From assembly GCF_001620065.1 (NCBI RefSeq), contig NZ_LQGV01000001.1, positions 992,001 through 1,056,000 of the forward strand: DNA of 64,000 nucleotides, given 5' to 3'. Each line of letters opens with the position of its first letter. Within the stretch, counting starts at the first letter, position 1. This document shows, one piece after another, positions 1 to 9,900 of the stretch. The notes below the pieces were generated by a model. It ran no database searches and was not told the DNA's origin. It worked only from the letters and a program-made list of their open reading frames with translations. This DNA is from Microbacterium sp. TNHR37B (GTDB lineage Bacteria; Actinomycetota; Actinomycetes; Actinomycetales; Microbacteriaceae). Made by a program: the position numbers and the translations under genes.

Positions 1-1354
1 CCTCCTGCCGGGCCTCGCGTTCCTCCTCATCTTCCAGGTCTTCATCTTCGGATACACGGCCTACATCGCCTTCACCAACTACGGCGCCGGCCACGTCGGC
101 TCTCAGGAGCAGGCCGTCCAGGCCGCCCTGAGCCAGGGCGAGCGGCGCGTCGAGGGATCCCCGACCTTTCCGCTGGCCATCGTGGAGCAGAACGGCACGC
201 TCGGCTTCGCGATCGTCGAAGACGGCCAGATCAAAGCGGGTTCGGCCGAGACCCCCCTGCAGACGGTGGGACCGGCCTCCGGCACCGGTGCCCCCACCGA
301 GGTGCCCGGATGGAACGTCGTCCCGCGCAACGACATCATCGGCGACCAGGCGCTCCAGCAGGAGGTCGTCGCCCTGCGCGTGCCGGTCTCCGACGATCCC
401 AACGCCGGATCCGTCCGCACCAACGACGGCACCTCCGGGTCGATCTACCGCTCGACCCTGGAATGGGATGCCGCCACCCAGACCATCACGGACACCGCCA
501 ACGGCACCGTCTATCACGCGACCGATCGAGGGAACTTCGCCAGCGACGACGGCACGACCCTTCCGACCGGCTGGACCGTCCACGTCGGGTTCGACAACTT
601 CCTGCGCCTGTTCACCGATTCGTCGATGCTCCAGCCGCTGGCCATGGTCACGGCGTGGACCTTCGCGTGGGCGCTGCTGTCGGTGATCGTGCCGTTCGCG
701 ATGGGACTCGTCCTCGCCATCATCTACAACGACGAACGGGTGCGGGGACGGAAGGTCCTGCGGACCCTCTTCATCCTCCCCTACGCCTTCCCCGCCTTCA
801 TGTCGGCGCTGCTGTTCCGGGGCATGTTCAACGCCGAGTTCGGAGTCATCAACGACTTCTTCTTCGGCGGAGCACAGATCGACTGGCTCGGTGATCCGTG
901 GCTCGCCCGGTTCGCCGTCCTGTTCGTGAACGTCTGGCTCACCTACCCCTACTACTTCCTGGTGTGCACGGGAGCGATCCAGGCACTGCCCTCCGACGCG
1001 CTCGAGGCCGCCTCCATCGACGGCGCGGGACGCTTCCGCCAGTTGCGGTCGATCATCCTGCCGCTGGTGCTGGTGGCCACCGCTCCGCTGCTGATCTCGT
1101 CGTTCGCGTTCAGCTTCAACAACTTCACGATCATCTACATGTTCAACGACGGCGGGCCCGCCATTCCGGGCGCCCCCTACGCGCTCGGCGCGACGGACAT
1201 CCTCATCTCCGCGATCTGGGACATCTCGGGGGTCAACGGCGGGAAGGCCGACTACGGCCTCGCGAGCGCCCTGTCGATCCTCGTCTTCATCGTCGTCGGC
1301 CTCATCTCCGCCCTGGCGTTCCGCCAGACCAAGAAGCTCGAGGAGTACCAGTGA
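1..1354 (+). CDS. malF: MalF-type maltose/maltodextrin ABC transporter permease, 5' truncated
   Basis: Inner-membrane permease subunit of a MalFGK2-type carbohydrate importer. The reading frame is open from base 2, so the true start lies left of the window; 450 codons are visible. It begins inside a membrane segment and is followed by a long extracytoplasmic insertion (about 170 residues, no membrane segments), as in MalF proteins. The later membrane segments and the cytoplasmic EAA loop (EAASIDGAG, then a P-L-V run) that contacts the ATPase are intact. The stop overlaps the start of the MalG gene by one base (TGATG), so the two are translationally coupled. The binding protein gene is presumably upstream. 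Sugar specificity cannot be read from the sequence. Confidence 0.93.
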   Translation, partial: LLPGLAFLLIFQVFIFGYTAYIAFTNYGAGHVGSQEQAVQAALSQGERRVEGSPTFPLAIVEQNGTLGFAIVEDGQIKAGSAETPLQTVGPASGTGAPTEVPGWNVVPRNDIIGDQALQQEVVALRVPVSDDPNAGSVRTNDGTSGSIYRSTLEWDAATQTITDTANGTVYHATDRGNFASDDGTTLPTGWTVHVGFDNFLRLFTDSSMLQPLAMVTAWTFAWALLSVIVPFAMGLVLAIIYNDERVRGRKVLRTLFILPYAFPAFMSALLFRGMFNAEFGVINDFFFGGAQIDWLGDPWLARFAVLFVNVWLTYPYYFLVCTGAIQALPSDALEAASIDGAGRFRQLRSIILPLVLVATAPLLISSFAFSFNNFTIIYMFNDGGPAIPGAPYALGATDILISAIWDISGVNGGKADYGLASALSILVFIVVGLISALAFRQTKKLEEYQ

Positions 1355-2280
1355 TGTCCACCGCGAACGAGACCCGTAGCGCTGCCCGTCAGGCCCGCGC
1401 CACCGTGACGCTCGACGCCGGACGCCGCGGAGCGGTGCGGCGCCGGTTCCTCCTCGAGGTCGGCTGGAAGTACCTCCTCGCGGCGGTCATCCTCTTCTAC
1501 GCCGTCTTTCCGCTCGTCTACGTCGTGTCGGCCTCGCTCAACCCGGGCGGCAGCCTCGCCGCGAGCAACGCCCTGTTCTCCGCCTTCGACCTGGGCAACT
1601 ACGCCGCCCTCGGCGGTACCCGGTACTGGACCTGGTACGCCAACACGCTGCAGGTGGGGATCGCCGCCGCGGTCGGCGCCGTGCTCATGGGAGCGGCCGC
1701 CGCCTACGCCTTCTCGCGCTTCCGGTTCCGGGGGCGTCGCGCCGGTCTGACGACGCTGCTCATCATCCAGATGTTCCCCCAGGCGCTCGCCTTCGTCGCC
1801 ATCTTCCTCATGCTGCTCGCCCTCGGTGAGGTCTTCCCGGCGCTCGGCCTCAACTCGAAGATCGCGCTGATCTGCGTGTACCTCGGCGGCGCGCTCGGGG
1901 TCAACACCTTCCTGATGTACGGCTTCTTCAACACGATCCCGATCGAGTTGGACGAGTCCGCCAAGATCGACGGGGCCACCCACGCGCAGATCTTCTGGAC
2001 GATCATCATGCCGCTGGTGACCCCGATCCTCGCGGTGGTGGCGCTGCTGGCCTTCATCGCCTCGTTCGGGGACTACATCATCTCCAAGATCGTGCTGGTC
2101 TCGGAGGACAACTGGACACTCGCCGTCGGCATGTTCCAGTGGGTGTCCAACCAACTCTCCAGCAACTGGGGGCTGTTCGCTGCGGGAGCGATCCTGGCCG
2201 CCGTTCCGGTCCTGACCCTCTTCCTCGCGCTGCAGCGCTACATCATCGGAGGTCTCACCGCCGGCTCAGTCAAGGGCTGA
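1354..2280 (+). CDS. malG: MalG-type maltose/maltodextrin ABC transporter permease
   Basis: Second permease subunit (308 residues) pairing with the preceding MalF protein. After a charged N-terminal tail of about 35 residues there is a first membrane helix (YLLAAVILFYAVFPLVYVV), then five more. The EAA motif (ESAKIDGATHAQIFWTIIMP) sits in the last cytoplasmic loop. The ATG overlaps the malF stop by one base, and an upstream in-frame extension is out-of-frame malF sequence, so this start is secure. No ATPase gene follows; such systems in Actinobacteria often share a separately encoded MsiK-like ATPase. The gene ends 6 bases from the convergent rsmI. Confidence 0.93.
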   Translation: MSTANETRSAARQARATVTLDAGRRGAVRRRFLLEVGWKYLLAAVILFYAVFPLVYVVSASLNPGGSLAASNALFSAFDLGNYAALGGTRYWTWYANTLQVGIAAAVGAVLMGAAAAYAFSRFRFRGRRAGLTTLLIIQMFPQALAFVAIFLMLLALGEVFPALGLNSKIALICVYLGGALGVNTFLMYGFFNTIPIELDESAKIDGATHAQIFWTIIMPLVTPILAVVALLAFIASFGDYIISKIVLVSEDNWTLAVGMFQWVSNQLSSNWGLFAAGAILAAVPVLTLFLALQRYIIGGLTAGSVKG

Positions 2281-2286
2281 GGCGGC

Positions 2287-3102
2287 TCATCGCTGCGCGA
2301 GGGCGGCGCCGTACAGGTCGCGGGAGGACCGACCGGTCTGCGCGGCGACCTCGGCGGCCGCCTCCTTCAGCCGCATGCCCCCGGCCACGAGGGCGAGGAC
2401 CTGGGCGACCGCGTCGGATTCGGAGACCTCTCGCGCCGCGGCGCCGCCCACCACCACGACGAGCTCGCCGCGGACGCCCTCGGCCGCCCAGCGGGCCAGG
2501 TCGGCGAGGGGGCCGCGTACGACCTCCTCGTGGAGCTTGGTGAGCTCGCGGCAGACGGCGGCGGGACGGTCGGCGCCGAAGGCGTCCGCCATCGCTTCCA
2601 GGGTCGCCGCGACCCGCGAGGGCGCCTCGAAGAAGACCATCGTCCGCGGCTCGGAGGCCAGCGCCAGAAGGGCCGAGCGCAACTCGCCGGACTTGCGCGG
2701 AGGGAAGCCCTCGAAGGTGAAGCGGTCGGTGGGAAGTCCCGATACAGCCAGCGCCGTGACGACGGCCGAGGGACCGGGGATGACGGTGACCGGCACGCCG
2801 GCTGCGGCGGCGGTGGTCACCACGGCGAAACCGGGGTCGCTGACCGTCGGCATCCCGGCATCGCTCAGGACCAGGACGTCCTCGGTGCGGGCCCGCTCGA
2901 CGAGCTCGCCGGCGCGCTGCTTCTCGTTGTGATCGTGCAGCGCGATCAGCTGCGGCCGGTGCGCGATCCCGAGCCCCCGCAGGAGCCGCGCGGTCGTCCG
3001 CGTGTCCTCGGCGGCGACGACGGGCGCCGACTCCAGCGCCGCCACCAGCCGCGGCGAGGCGTCCTGCAGGTTGCCGATCGGCGTCGCGGCGAGGATGATC
3101 AC
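2287..3102 (-). CDS. rsmI: 16S rRNA (cytidine(1402)-2'-O)-methyltransferase RsmI
   Basis: Predicted to 2'-O-methylate C1402 of 16S rRNA using S-adenosylmethionine, in the cytoplasm. The 271-residue protein opens with the family hallmark LAATPIGNLQD and has the EDTRTTARLLRGLGI segment and the glycine-rich VLVLSDAGMPTVSDPG motif of the tetrapyrrole-methylase fold. Family members are usually 270-290 residues, so it is full length. The start is GTG at 3102, six bases after a TATGCT -10 box on the minus strand, so the mRNA is probably leaderless. It is divergent from the protein mannosyltransferase gene, as in M. tuberculosis (Rv1003/Rv1002c). Confidence 0.95.
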   Translation of the reverse strand: MIILAATPIGNLQDASPRLVAALESAPVVAAEDTRTTARLLRGLGIAHRPQLIALHDHNEKQRAGELVERARTEDVLVLSDAGMPTVSDPGFAVVTTAAAAGVPVTVIPGPSAVVTALAVSGLPTDRFTFEGFPPRKSGELRSALLALASEPRTMVFFEAPSRVAATLEAMADAFGADRPAAVCRELTKLHEEVVRGPLADLARWAAEGVRGELVVVVGGAAAREVSESDAVAQVLALVAGGMRLKEAAAEVAAQTGRSSRDLYGAALAQR

Positions 3103-3108
3103 CGCCCC

Positions 3109-3118
3109 AGCATAGGCT
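3109..3118. promoter_or_regulatory. Overlapping divergent -10 boxes for rsmI and the mannosyltransferase gene
   Basis: The ten bases AGCATAGGCT contain TATGCT on the minus strand (3114-3109) and TAGGCT on the plus strand (3113-3118), sharing the TA step. Each box lies 6-7 bases before a GTG start (3102 minus, 3126 plus), the spacing expected if transcription begins at the start codon. The two start codons are only 23 bases apart. Both boxes match TANNNT; no clear -35 element is seen. Confidence 0.65.
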
Positions 3119-3125
3119 TGTGCGC

Positions 3126-4715
3126 GTGACGAACACGGTCGAGCCGCTGCTGCCCGCGTCGCCTCCCACGTTCTCCGAGCGGTGGCAGGCGAGGCTCGCG
3201 ACCGACCCCCGCGTGCACCGGCTGTGGACCTGGATGGTGCCCGTCGCGGTCACGTTCGTGGCCTTCGTGCTCCGGGTGTGGAACCTCGGCCACCCGCGGG
3301 CCCTGGTGTTCGACGAGACCTACTACGTCAAGGATGCGTGGACCCAGTGGGTCCTCGGCTACGCGGCGACGTGGCCCGACGACGCCAACGACCGCTTCGT
3401 CGCCGGGCAGGCGGACATCTTCGGCACCGATCCCAGCTTCGTCGTCCACCCGCCCCTCGGGAAGTTCCTCATCGGCGTCGGGATGTGGGCGTTCGGGCCG
3501 GAGTCGTCGTTCGGCTGGCGGATCTCCGCCGCCCTGTTCGGCACCGCCTGCGTGCTCGTCCTCTACGTCCTCGCCCGCAGCCTCACCGGCTCGATCGTCT
3601 TCGCGGGCATCGCCTCGTCCCTTCTGGCGGTCGACGGTCTCGGCATCGTCATGAGCCGCGTCTCGCTGCTCGACATCTTCCTCACCTTCTTCGTCCTGCT
3701 GGCGGTCTGGTTCGTCGTGCTCGACCGTCGACGCCACCTCGACCGGCTCGCCCGCGGCGTGACCGCCGCGTCGCGGCTGGGGCAGCCGCCGACGTATGGG
3801 CCGGTGCTGTGGAACCGGCCCTGGGTGATCGCCGCCGGTGCGGCCGCCGGAGCGGCCACGGCCGTCAAGTGGTCGGGGGTCTGGGTCCTCGCGGCGATCG
3901 GGCTGTATCTCGTCGTCACCGACGCCCTGGAGCGGTCCCGACTCGGCGTGCGCGCCTGGATCCCGGACGCGCTGCGCCAGGGGATCGTCTCCTTCTTCCT
4001 GCTCGTCCCCGTGGCGTTCGTCGTGTATCTCGGCTCGTGGACGGGATGGCTGCTCAGCGACGGCGGCTACGACCGGCACGCCGCCGACGCCGATCCCTCG
4101 ACGAACCCTCTGTTCAGCTGGATCCCGCTGTCGCTGCAGAGCCTGTGGCGCTACCACCAGACGATCTACGACGCGATGCTGCGGATCACCTCGGGGCACG
4201 ACTACATGAGCCCCGCCTGGCAGTGGCCGCTGCTGTGGCGCCCGACCTCGATGTATGCGCAGTCCACGGCGGGCGGAGAGCCCGGGTGCATCGGCGGCGA
4301 CAACGGCTGCCTCCAGGTGCTCTACAGCATGCCCAATCCGCTGGTCTGGTACGCGAGCGTGCTCGCCGCGGCCTACCTGGTGTACCGCTTCGCCCTCGAC
4401 CGCGACTGGCGCCACGCGATCGTGCTCGTCGGGATCGCCGCCACCTGGGTTCCCTGGCTCGTCTATCCGGAGCGCACGGTCTTCCAGTTCTACACGATCG
4501 TGATCTGGCCGTTCCTCCTGCTCGCCCTCACCTTCGCCCTGCAGGATCTCGCACGCGGCAAGATGTGGCTCCCCCGCGCCACCGGCCGCCGCATCGTCAT
4601 CGGATTCCTCGTCGCGGCCGCCGTGCTGGCCGTGTTCTGGTACCCGCTGTGGTCGGCGATGCAGGTGCCGTACGAGTTCTATCGGCTCCACAACTGGCTG
4701 ACGGGCTGGGTGTGA
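3126..4715 (+). CDS. Dolichyl/polyprenyl-phosphate-mannose-protein mannosyltransferase (PMT family)
   Basis: Integral-membrane GT39/PMT enzyme (529 residues) predicted to transfer mannose from polyprenyl-phosphate-mannose to Ser/Thr of exported proteins. The catalytic acidic pair lies in the first extracytoplasmic loop (VFDETYYVKDAW, near residue 70), followed by the VVHPPLGKFLIG motif and about ten membrane helices. The C-terminal PMT_4TMC-like part includes the MPNPLVWY segment. GTG 3126 is preferred because it lies 7 bases after TAGGCT; an in-frame GTG at 3120 would sit only one base after the box. The rsmI/PMT pairing is conserved in Actinobacteria. The secreted Ig-like protein downstream is a possible substrate, which is inference only. 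Confidence 0.92.
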   Translation: MTNTVEPLLPASPPTFSERWQARLATDPRVHRLWTWMVPVAVTFVAFVLRVWNLGHPRALVFDETYYVKDAWTQWVLGYAATWPDDANDRFVAGQADIFGTDPSFVVHPPLGKFLIGVGMWAFGPESSFGWRISAALFGTACVLVLYVLARSLTGSIVFAGIASSLLAVDGLGIVMSRVSLLDIFLTFFVLLAVWFVVLDRRRHLDRLARGVTAASRLGQPPTYGPVLWNRPWVIAAGAAAGAATAVKWSGVWVLAAIGLYLVVTDALERSRLGVRAWIPDALRQGIVSFFLLVPVAFVVYLGSWTGWLLSDGGYDRHAADADPSTNPLFSWIPLSLQSLWRYHQTIYDAMLRITSGHDYMSPAWQWPLLWRPTSMYAQSTAGGEPGCIGGDNGCLQVLYSMPNPLVWYASVLAAAYLVYRFALDRDWRHAIVLVGIAATWVPWLVYPERTVFQFYTIVIWPFLLLALTFALQDLARGKMWLPRATGRRIVIGFLVAAAVLAVFWYPLWSAMQVPYEFYRLHNWLTGWV

Positions 4716-4774
4716 GGCTCGTCGCGCCCCCGACGCGGCGCGACACGAGGGAGGGGCGCGCGGCGCCCGCCGTT

Positions 4775-4780
4775 TAGGCT
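4775..4780 (+). promoter_or_regulatory. -10 box of the kinase/FHA/MoxR operon
   Basis: TAGGCT, 6 bases before the GTG at 4787. It is the only recognisable promoter ahead of the ten-gene run ending at 21048. No -35 match is seen at 16-18 bases. Confidence 0.6.
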
Positions 4781-4786
4781 GGACCC

Positions 4787-5755
4787 GTGTTCACCTACGC
4801 CGTCTCCCGCGACCCCTCCGTCGCCGGTTTCGTGCTGGTCTCCGATCGGTTCCTGGCCGTTGCGTCGGGCGCGTCGGATGGGGCCGCCACGCGCCTCTGG
4901 CGCCGGCTCGGAGAACCCGGAGCCACCCTCGCCTCGGTCATCGCCGCCCTCGATGCAGACGCCGACGCACCGGGGGACGTGGCGCTGGTGGAGCTGGTGG
5001 ACGCGCCGTCGCGCACGGTCGAGATCGCCGTCCGCGGCCAGGCGCGGGTGGAGCTCTCCGGCGGGCGCGACGTGCGGCTGGGCGGAGAGCAGGCCCGGTG
5101 GGCACAGAGCACCGCGCGGGAGGTCGCCGGGATGGCGCTGGCGCTCCCCTCTTCCTCCCGGCGCGCCCTGGGCTCCCTTCCCCTCACGCGAGGTGTCGCA
5201 CGCTCCGACCTTCTGGAGTGGGGCGCGCCGACACCCTCGCCCGCCGCGAGTGCGACGCCGGCTCCGGCCGCCGCGGAGCCGCCGGCGCAGTCCGAGACGG
5301 CCGCCGTGACGATCGACCCGCCGCTGGAGACACTCCGCCGCGACCGGCTGCCCGCCCTCGACCTCGACGATCGGACCGAGCTGCGCCATACCGCCCGTCG
5401 CCGTCCCGAAGCACGACCGGTGCTGCGGATCGGGTCGGACCGGGTGCTGGAGCTCGATGTCCCCCTCGTCCTCGGCCGGTCGCCCCGGCCCGCCGCGCAC
5501 CCCGGCACGCGCCTGGTCTCGGTGGCATCGCCGCAACGCGAGATCTCCGGGGCCCATCTGCAGGTGCATCTGGAGGGCGACCGTCTCGTCGCGCGCGATC
5601 TCGAATCGACCAACGGCACGATCGTCCGGGAGCCCGACGGTGCGTCGCTGCTCCTGCGTCACGGCGCGTCGGTGCGGCTGAAGTTCGGCTCGTCGCTCGA
5701 TCTCGGTGACGGCGTCGTGGCGGTCTTCGGCGTCTCGGACACGGAGGAAGCCTGA
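4787..5755 (+). CDS. FHA domain-containing protein, first gene of the kinase operon
   Basis: A 322-residue protein. The N-terminal 140 residues resemble a regulatory module without a recognised family; residues about 145-205 are an Ala/Pro-rich linker. The C-terminus is a forkhead-associated domain (about 210-315) with the phosphothreonine-binding signatures LGRS, SGAHL and ESTNGT. No signal peptide or membrane helix is seen, so it is probably cytoplasmic and reads the phosphorylation state set by the adjacent kinase. The GTG lies 6 bases after a TAGGCT box; the stop is 2 bases before the kinase start. Confidence 0.88.
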   Translation: MFTYAVSRDPSVAGFVLVSDRFLAVASGASDGAATRLWRRLGEPGATLASVIAALDADADAPGDVALVELVDAPSRTVEIAVRGQARVELSGGRDVRLGGEQARWAQSTAREVAGMALALPSSSRRALGSLPLTRGVARSDLLEWGAPTPSPAASATPAPAAAEPPAQSETAAVTIDPPLETLRRDRLPALDLDDRTELRHTARRRPEARPVLRIGSDRVLELDVPLVLGRSPRPAAHPGTRLVSVASPQREISGAHLQVHLEGDRLVARDLESTNGTIVREPDGASLLLRHGASVRLKFGSSLDLGDGVVAVFGVSDTEEA

Positions 5756-5757
5756 CG

Positions 5758-6903
5758 ATGGCGACACGGCTGCCTTCCGCTCCCCCCGTCGTCGGGGGCT
5801 TCACGTATGTCCGTCCGCTCGGGACGGGCGGTTTCGCCGACGTCTTCCTGTTCGAACAGAACCTCCCGCGCCGCCCCGTGGCCGTGAAGGTGCTGCTCAA
5901 GGACATCGTCGACGAGGGACTGCTGCGGATGTTCAACGCGGAAGCCGATGTCATGGCTCGGCTGAGCTCCCACCCCTCGATCCTCACCGTCTACGAAGCG
6001 AGTATCTCGGCCGACGGCCGCCCCTACCTCGTCATGGAGTACTGCCCGACGTCGCTCACCACGCGGTACCGGCGCGAGTCGATCCCGGTGCCCGAAGTGC
6101 TCCACATCGGAGTGAAGATCGCCTCCGCCCTCGAGACGGCTCATCGCTCCGGGCTCCTGCACCGTGACATCAAACCCTCCAACATCCTCATGACGACCTT
6201 CGGCGCCCCCGTGCTCAGCGATTTCGGGATCGCCGCCGCGATCAGCGGGCGCAGCGGCGCGGACGACGTGTTCGCGATGTCGGTGCCCTGGAGCGCCCCG
6301 GAGGTCGTCGACGAGAGGGTCGCCGGATCGATCGCCTCAGAGGTGTGGGGACTCGGCGCCACCGTCTACTCGCTGCTGGCGGGACGCAGCCCCTTCGAGC
6401 GGCCGGGGAGCGGGCAGAACAGCCGCGAACAGCTCAAGGCCCGCATCCGTCGCGCCACCTACACCCCCATCGGGCGTCCCGACGTCCCCCCGCGCGTGGA
6501 GGCGACACTCGCCCGCGCCATGAGCAAGGATCCGGCACGCCGACACGCCACGGCGGCCGAGTTCGCCTATGACCTGCAGCTGGCGCAGCAGGACCTCGGC
6601 CTGGCCTACACCGCGATGGACGTCGCCGTGGACGAGTGGGCCACGGCGGGGGTGCCGATCGACTTCGAAGACGACCGCGCGCGCGGCCCCGTGCGCCCCA
6701 CGGTCGCCCACGCCTCCCGCCGCGCCGCTCGCCCCGCCGCCGCTCCCACGCGGCGCGCCCCCGACGACGGCACCGTGCTCGCCGGTTCCGAGCCCGCTCG
6801 TCGTCCGCGCACCGCCCTGTATGTCAGCCTCGGGGTCGTCGGGGCGCTCCTCCTCCTGGGCGGCGGCGTCACGGCCCTGGCCCTCCTGCTCGGCGGAGGC
6901 TGA
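5758..6903 (+). CDS. Membrane-anchored Ser/Thr protein kinase (PknB-like)
   Basis: Hanks-type kinase of 381 residues. Visible catalytic elements are the glycine loop LGTGGFADVF (from residue 21), Lys44 in VAVKV, the catalytic loop HRDIKPSNIL with Asp137, and DFG with Asp155, followed by an APE motif. All key residues are present, so it should be active. After the kinase domain (about 15-275) comes a basic/proline linker and one membrane helix at the extreme C-terminus, leaving almost no extracellular part. It therefore lacks PASTA or other sensor domains. It is coupled to its neighbours (TGACGATG junctions) and is likely opposed by the PP2C phosphatase at 18989. Confidence 0.93.
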   Translation: MATRLPSAPPVVGGFTYVRPLGTGGFADVFLFEQNLPRRPVAVKVLLKDIVDEGLLRMFNAEADVMARLSSHPSILTVYEASISADGRPYLVMEYCPTSLTTRYRRESIPVPEVLHIGVKIASALETAHRSGLLHRDIKPSNILMTTFGAPVLSDFGIAAAISGRSGADDVFAMSVPWSAPEVVDERVAGSIASEVWGLGATVYSLLAGRSPFERPGSGQNSREQLKARIRRATYTPIGRPDVPPRVEATLARAMSKDPARRHATAAEFAYDLQLAQQDLGLAYTAMDVAVDEWATAGVPIDFEDDRARGPVRPTVAHASRRAARPAAAPTRRAPDDGTVLAGSEPARRPRTALYVSLGVVGALLLLGGGVTALALLLGGG

Positions 6904-6905
6904 CG

Positions 6906-9900
6906 ATGGCCGAACCCGCTGCTCCTCGACGACTGCGCACCAGCACCCTCGTGGGTGCCGGTGGCGTACTGGCCGTCGTCGCCCTCGTGGTGACCCTCGC
7001 CGTCGTGTGGCCGGGTTACGACGCGCGGCAGACCCCCCTCGACGACGGCACGCTGTGGGCCGTGCAGACCGGGGCCGGCGACGGATACGCGCGGGTCAAC
7101 CTCGAGCTCGGCGAGCTGGACACCGTGAAGACCGCCGAGAACGCGAGCTCGCTGGCTCAGACGGGCGACCGGCTGTTCGTCTTCGCCGAGAGCGACACGC
7201 AGTTCGCCGACGTCAACCCCGCCACCCCGCAGGACCTGACGGCCACGAGCGAGGACGCGTTCACGAGGGCCCCGGCCGGGACGGTGCAGACGGTCTCGGC
7301 CGGCGACTTCCTCGCCTTCCGCTCCGACGTGGGCGGCGTCTACGCCGCCACCCTCTCCGGCGGCGGTCGCACTCTCGCGATCGACCCCTACGCCGACGTC
7401 GAGGTGACGGAGGGCCAGGAGCGCCCCCGTTTCGTCGCGACGGCGGTGGCGGTCGACGCCGACGGCATCGTGTACGCGTACTCGGCCGAAGAAGGACGCG
7501 TCGTGCGTGCCGCCGCCGATTCCGGGCGCATCCTCGGAGAAGACCCGGTCGCCGGGACGATCGACGACGCCCAGCTCACCGCCGTCGGAGGACGGTGGGC
7601 GCTCCTGGACGAGTCCACGGGGGCGGTCACCGTCTCCGGTCGTGACGATGCGATCGCCACCGACGCCGTGGCCGGTGCGAAGCTCCAGCGCACCGCCACG
7701 GGCGATGGCGACGTGTACCTCGCCGACTCGGAAGGACTCGTCCGCATCTCGCGGGACGCGGGCACGGCCGAGCGGGTCGTCGCCGAGACCCTGGGAACGC
7801 CCGCCGCGCCGCTCACCCTGAACGGCACCACTTACGCCGCCTGGCTGCGCGACGGGACCGGTGGCGGCACGCTCTGGACGAGCACCGATCCGACGCTGAA
7901 CCCCCTCGACTACGGCGCGGGCACCCTCGGCGAGCAGGTCGACCCCGATTTCCTCACGAACGGGACGCGCATCGCCCTGAACGAGCGGAGCTCGGGGTGG
8001 GTGTGGACGGTCCCGGCCGGTGCCCTCGTCGCGTCGTCGCAGCAGTGGGCGCTCGACGAGACGGCCGAAGCCTCCCCCGACGACGACACGGTCGCCGAGC
8101 GCGTGCTGGAGCCCAAGCCCCCGGTGGCCGTGGACGACGCCTTCGGGGTGCGCGCCGGATCCGTCGCGCAGCTGCCCGTGCTGCTCAACGACCACGACCC
8201 GAACGAGGACGTGCTGAGCCTGGACGTCTCGTCGCTGAAGGGTCTCGACCCGGCGTTCGGCACCGTCTCCGTCACCGGCGCCGAGCAGAGCCTCGTCGTC
8301 CATGTCGCCGACGATGCGACGGGGTCGGCCACCTTCCGCTATCGCGTGACCGACGGCACGCGCAGCGACGGGCTGCTCTCGAACGAGGCGACCGTCACCC
8401 TCACCGTCGTCGGCTCCGACACCAACCGGGCTCCGGCGCCCTGCAACCCCGACGACTGTCTCGCGGAGCGTCCGCGTCCGACGGTCGCCCCGGGCGGCAC
8501 CGTCACCTTCGACGCCCTCTACGGCTGGGTCGATCCCGACGGCGACCCGCTGTACCTCGCATCGGTGGACAACGAGACGGGTGTCGGGTCGGCCGCCGGC
8601 CAGCCCAGCGGCACGGTGACCTACCAGCACCCCGACGCGCAGAGCGACGAGGCGATCGACGTCACCCTCATGCTGACGATCGCCGATGCGCGGGGGGCGA
8701 CCACGCAACGAGCGGTGACCGTCGCCGTCACTCCGACCCCTCGACTGACCGCCCAGTCGTTCGCCGCAACCGGAGTGGCGGGGACGCCGCTGTCGATCGA
8801 TCTCTCCACGCGGGTGTCCGGCGCTTCCGGAGCCCCCGTGCTCTCCAGCGCCGTCGTCCTGGACGAGGCGTCCGCCACCGTCTCCCCCAACGTTGCGGGG
8901 CTGAGCATGGAGTTCGCCGCCGAGCGCCCCGGCTCGTACCTGGTGCAGTACACCGTCCGCGACGACCGCGGCGAAGAGACCGCCTCGGTCCGGGTGACGC
9001 TGCGCGACCCGGACGAGACCGCCATCTCCACCCCGCCGCTCACCGCGTTCGTCCGACCGGGCGAGGACGCCACGGTCGATGTGTTCCCGCCGGTGTCGAA
9101 CCCCGCCGGACTCGTCCTGCTCCTGAGCGACCTGCGCCCGGAGAGCGCCGCGGGAGCGACGCTGAGCGTCGACCTCGTCGGTCAGAGCATGATCCGCGCG
9201 AGCGGTTCCACCGACGACGGGTCGCCCGGCGTGCTCGGGGTCGTGCGCTATCGCGTGTCGGACGGCACCGGTGGTGAGACGGCGAGCGCGGACGGCGAGC
9301 TGACCGTGATCCTTCTGGACTCCCCTCGCAGCGACCCGCCGATCGCCGTCGACGACGTCGTCACCGTCCGCGCCGGCGCGCAGATCGACATCCCGGTGCT
9401 CGAGAACGACAGCGCGCCCGGTGGAGCGCTGTTCTCGATCGACCCGTCGACGATCGTCAACGAGAACGACGCCGGCCTCGCCTTCGCCACCGGCCGCGTC
9501 GTGCGCTACCTCGCCCCGGATCAGCCGGGCACCTACGGCATCGGCTACACGATCTTCCGACTGGGCTTCCCCGATGCCACCGACTCCGCGCGCGTCATCG
9601 TCACGGTGGTCGGAGACGAGGCGAACCGCCCGCCGCTGCCCCGCGTGCTGGAGGGGCGCGTCCTCAGTGGCGAGTCGGTGCGCATCCCCTTCGACCGCTA
9701 CGGCGTGGACCCCGACGGCGACGCCGTCACTCTGGACCGCATCGTCAGCCAGCCTGCGCAGGGCGGTTCGGCGACGATCTCGCCCGAAGGCGACGCGATC
9801 GTCTACACGAGCCCAGATCAGTTCAGCGGCCAAGACTCCTTCCGCTACCAGGTGCGCGATGCCGAGGGGGCGACGGGAACCGCCGAGGTGCGCGTGGGCG

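Noticed and set aside
3099..4691. Minus-strand open frame of 530 codons opposite the mannosyltransferase gene
   Set aside because: Shadow of the PMT gene; rich in His/Arg/Asp/Gly with no domain.
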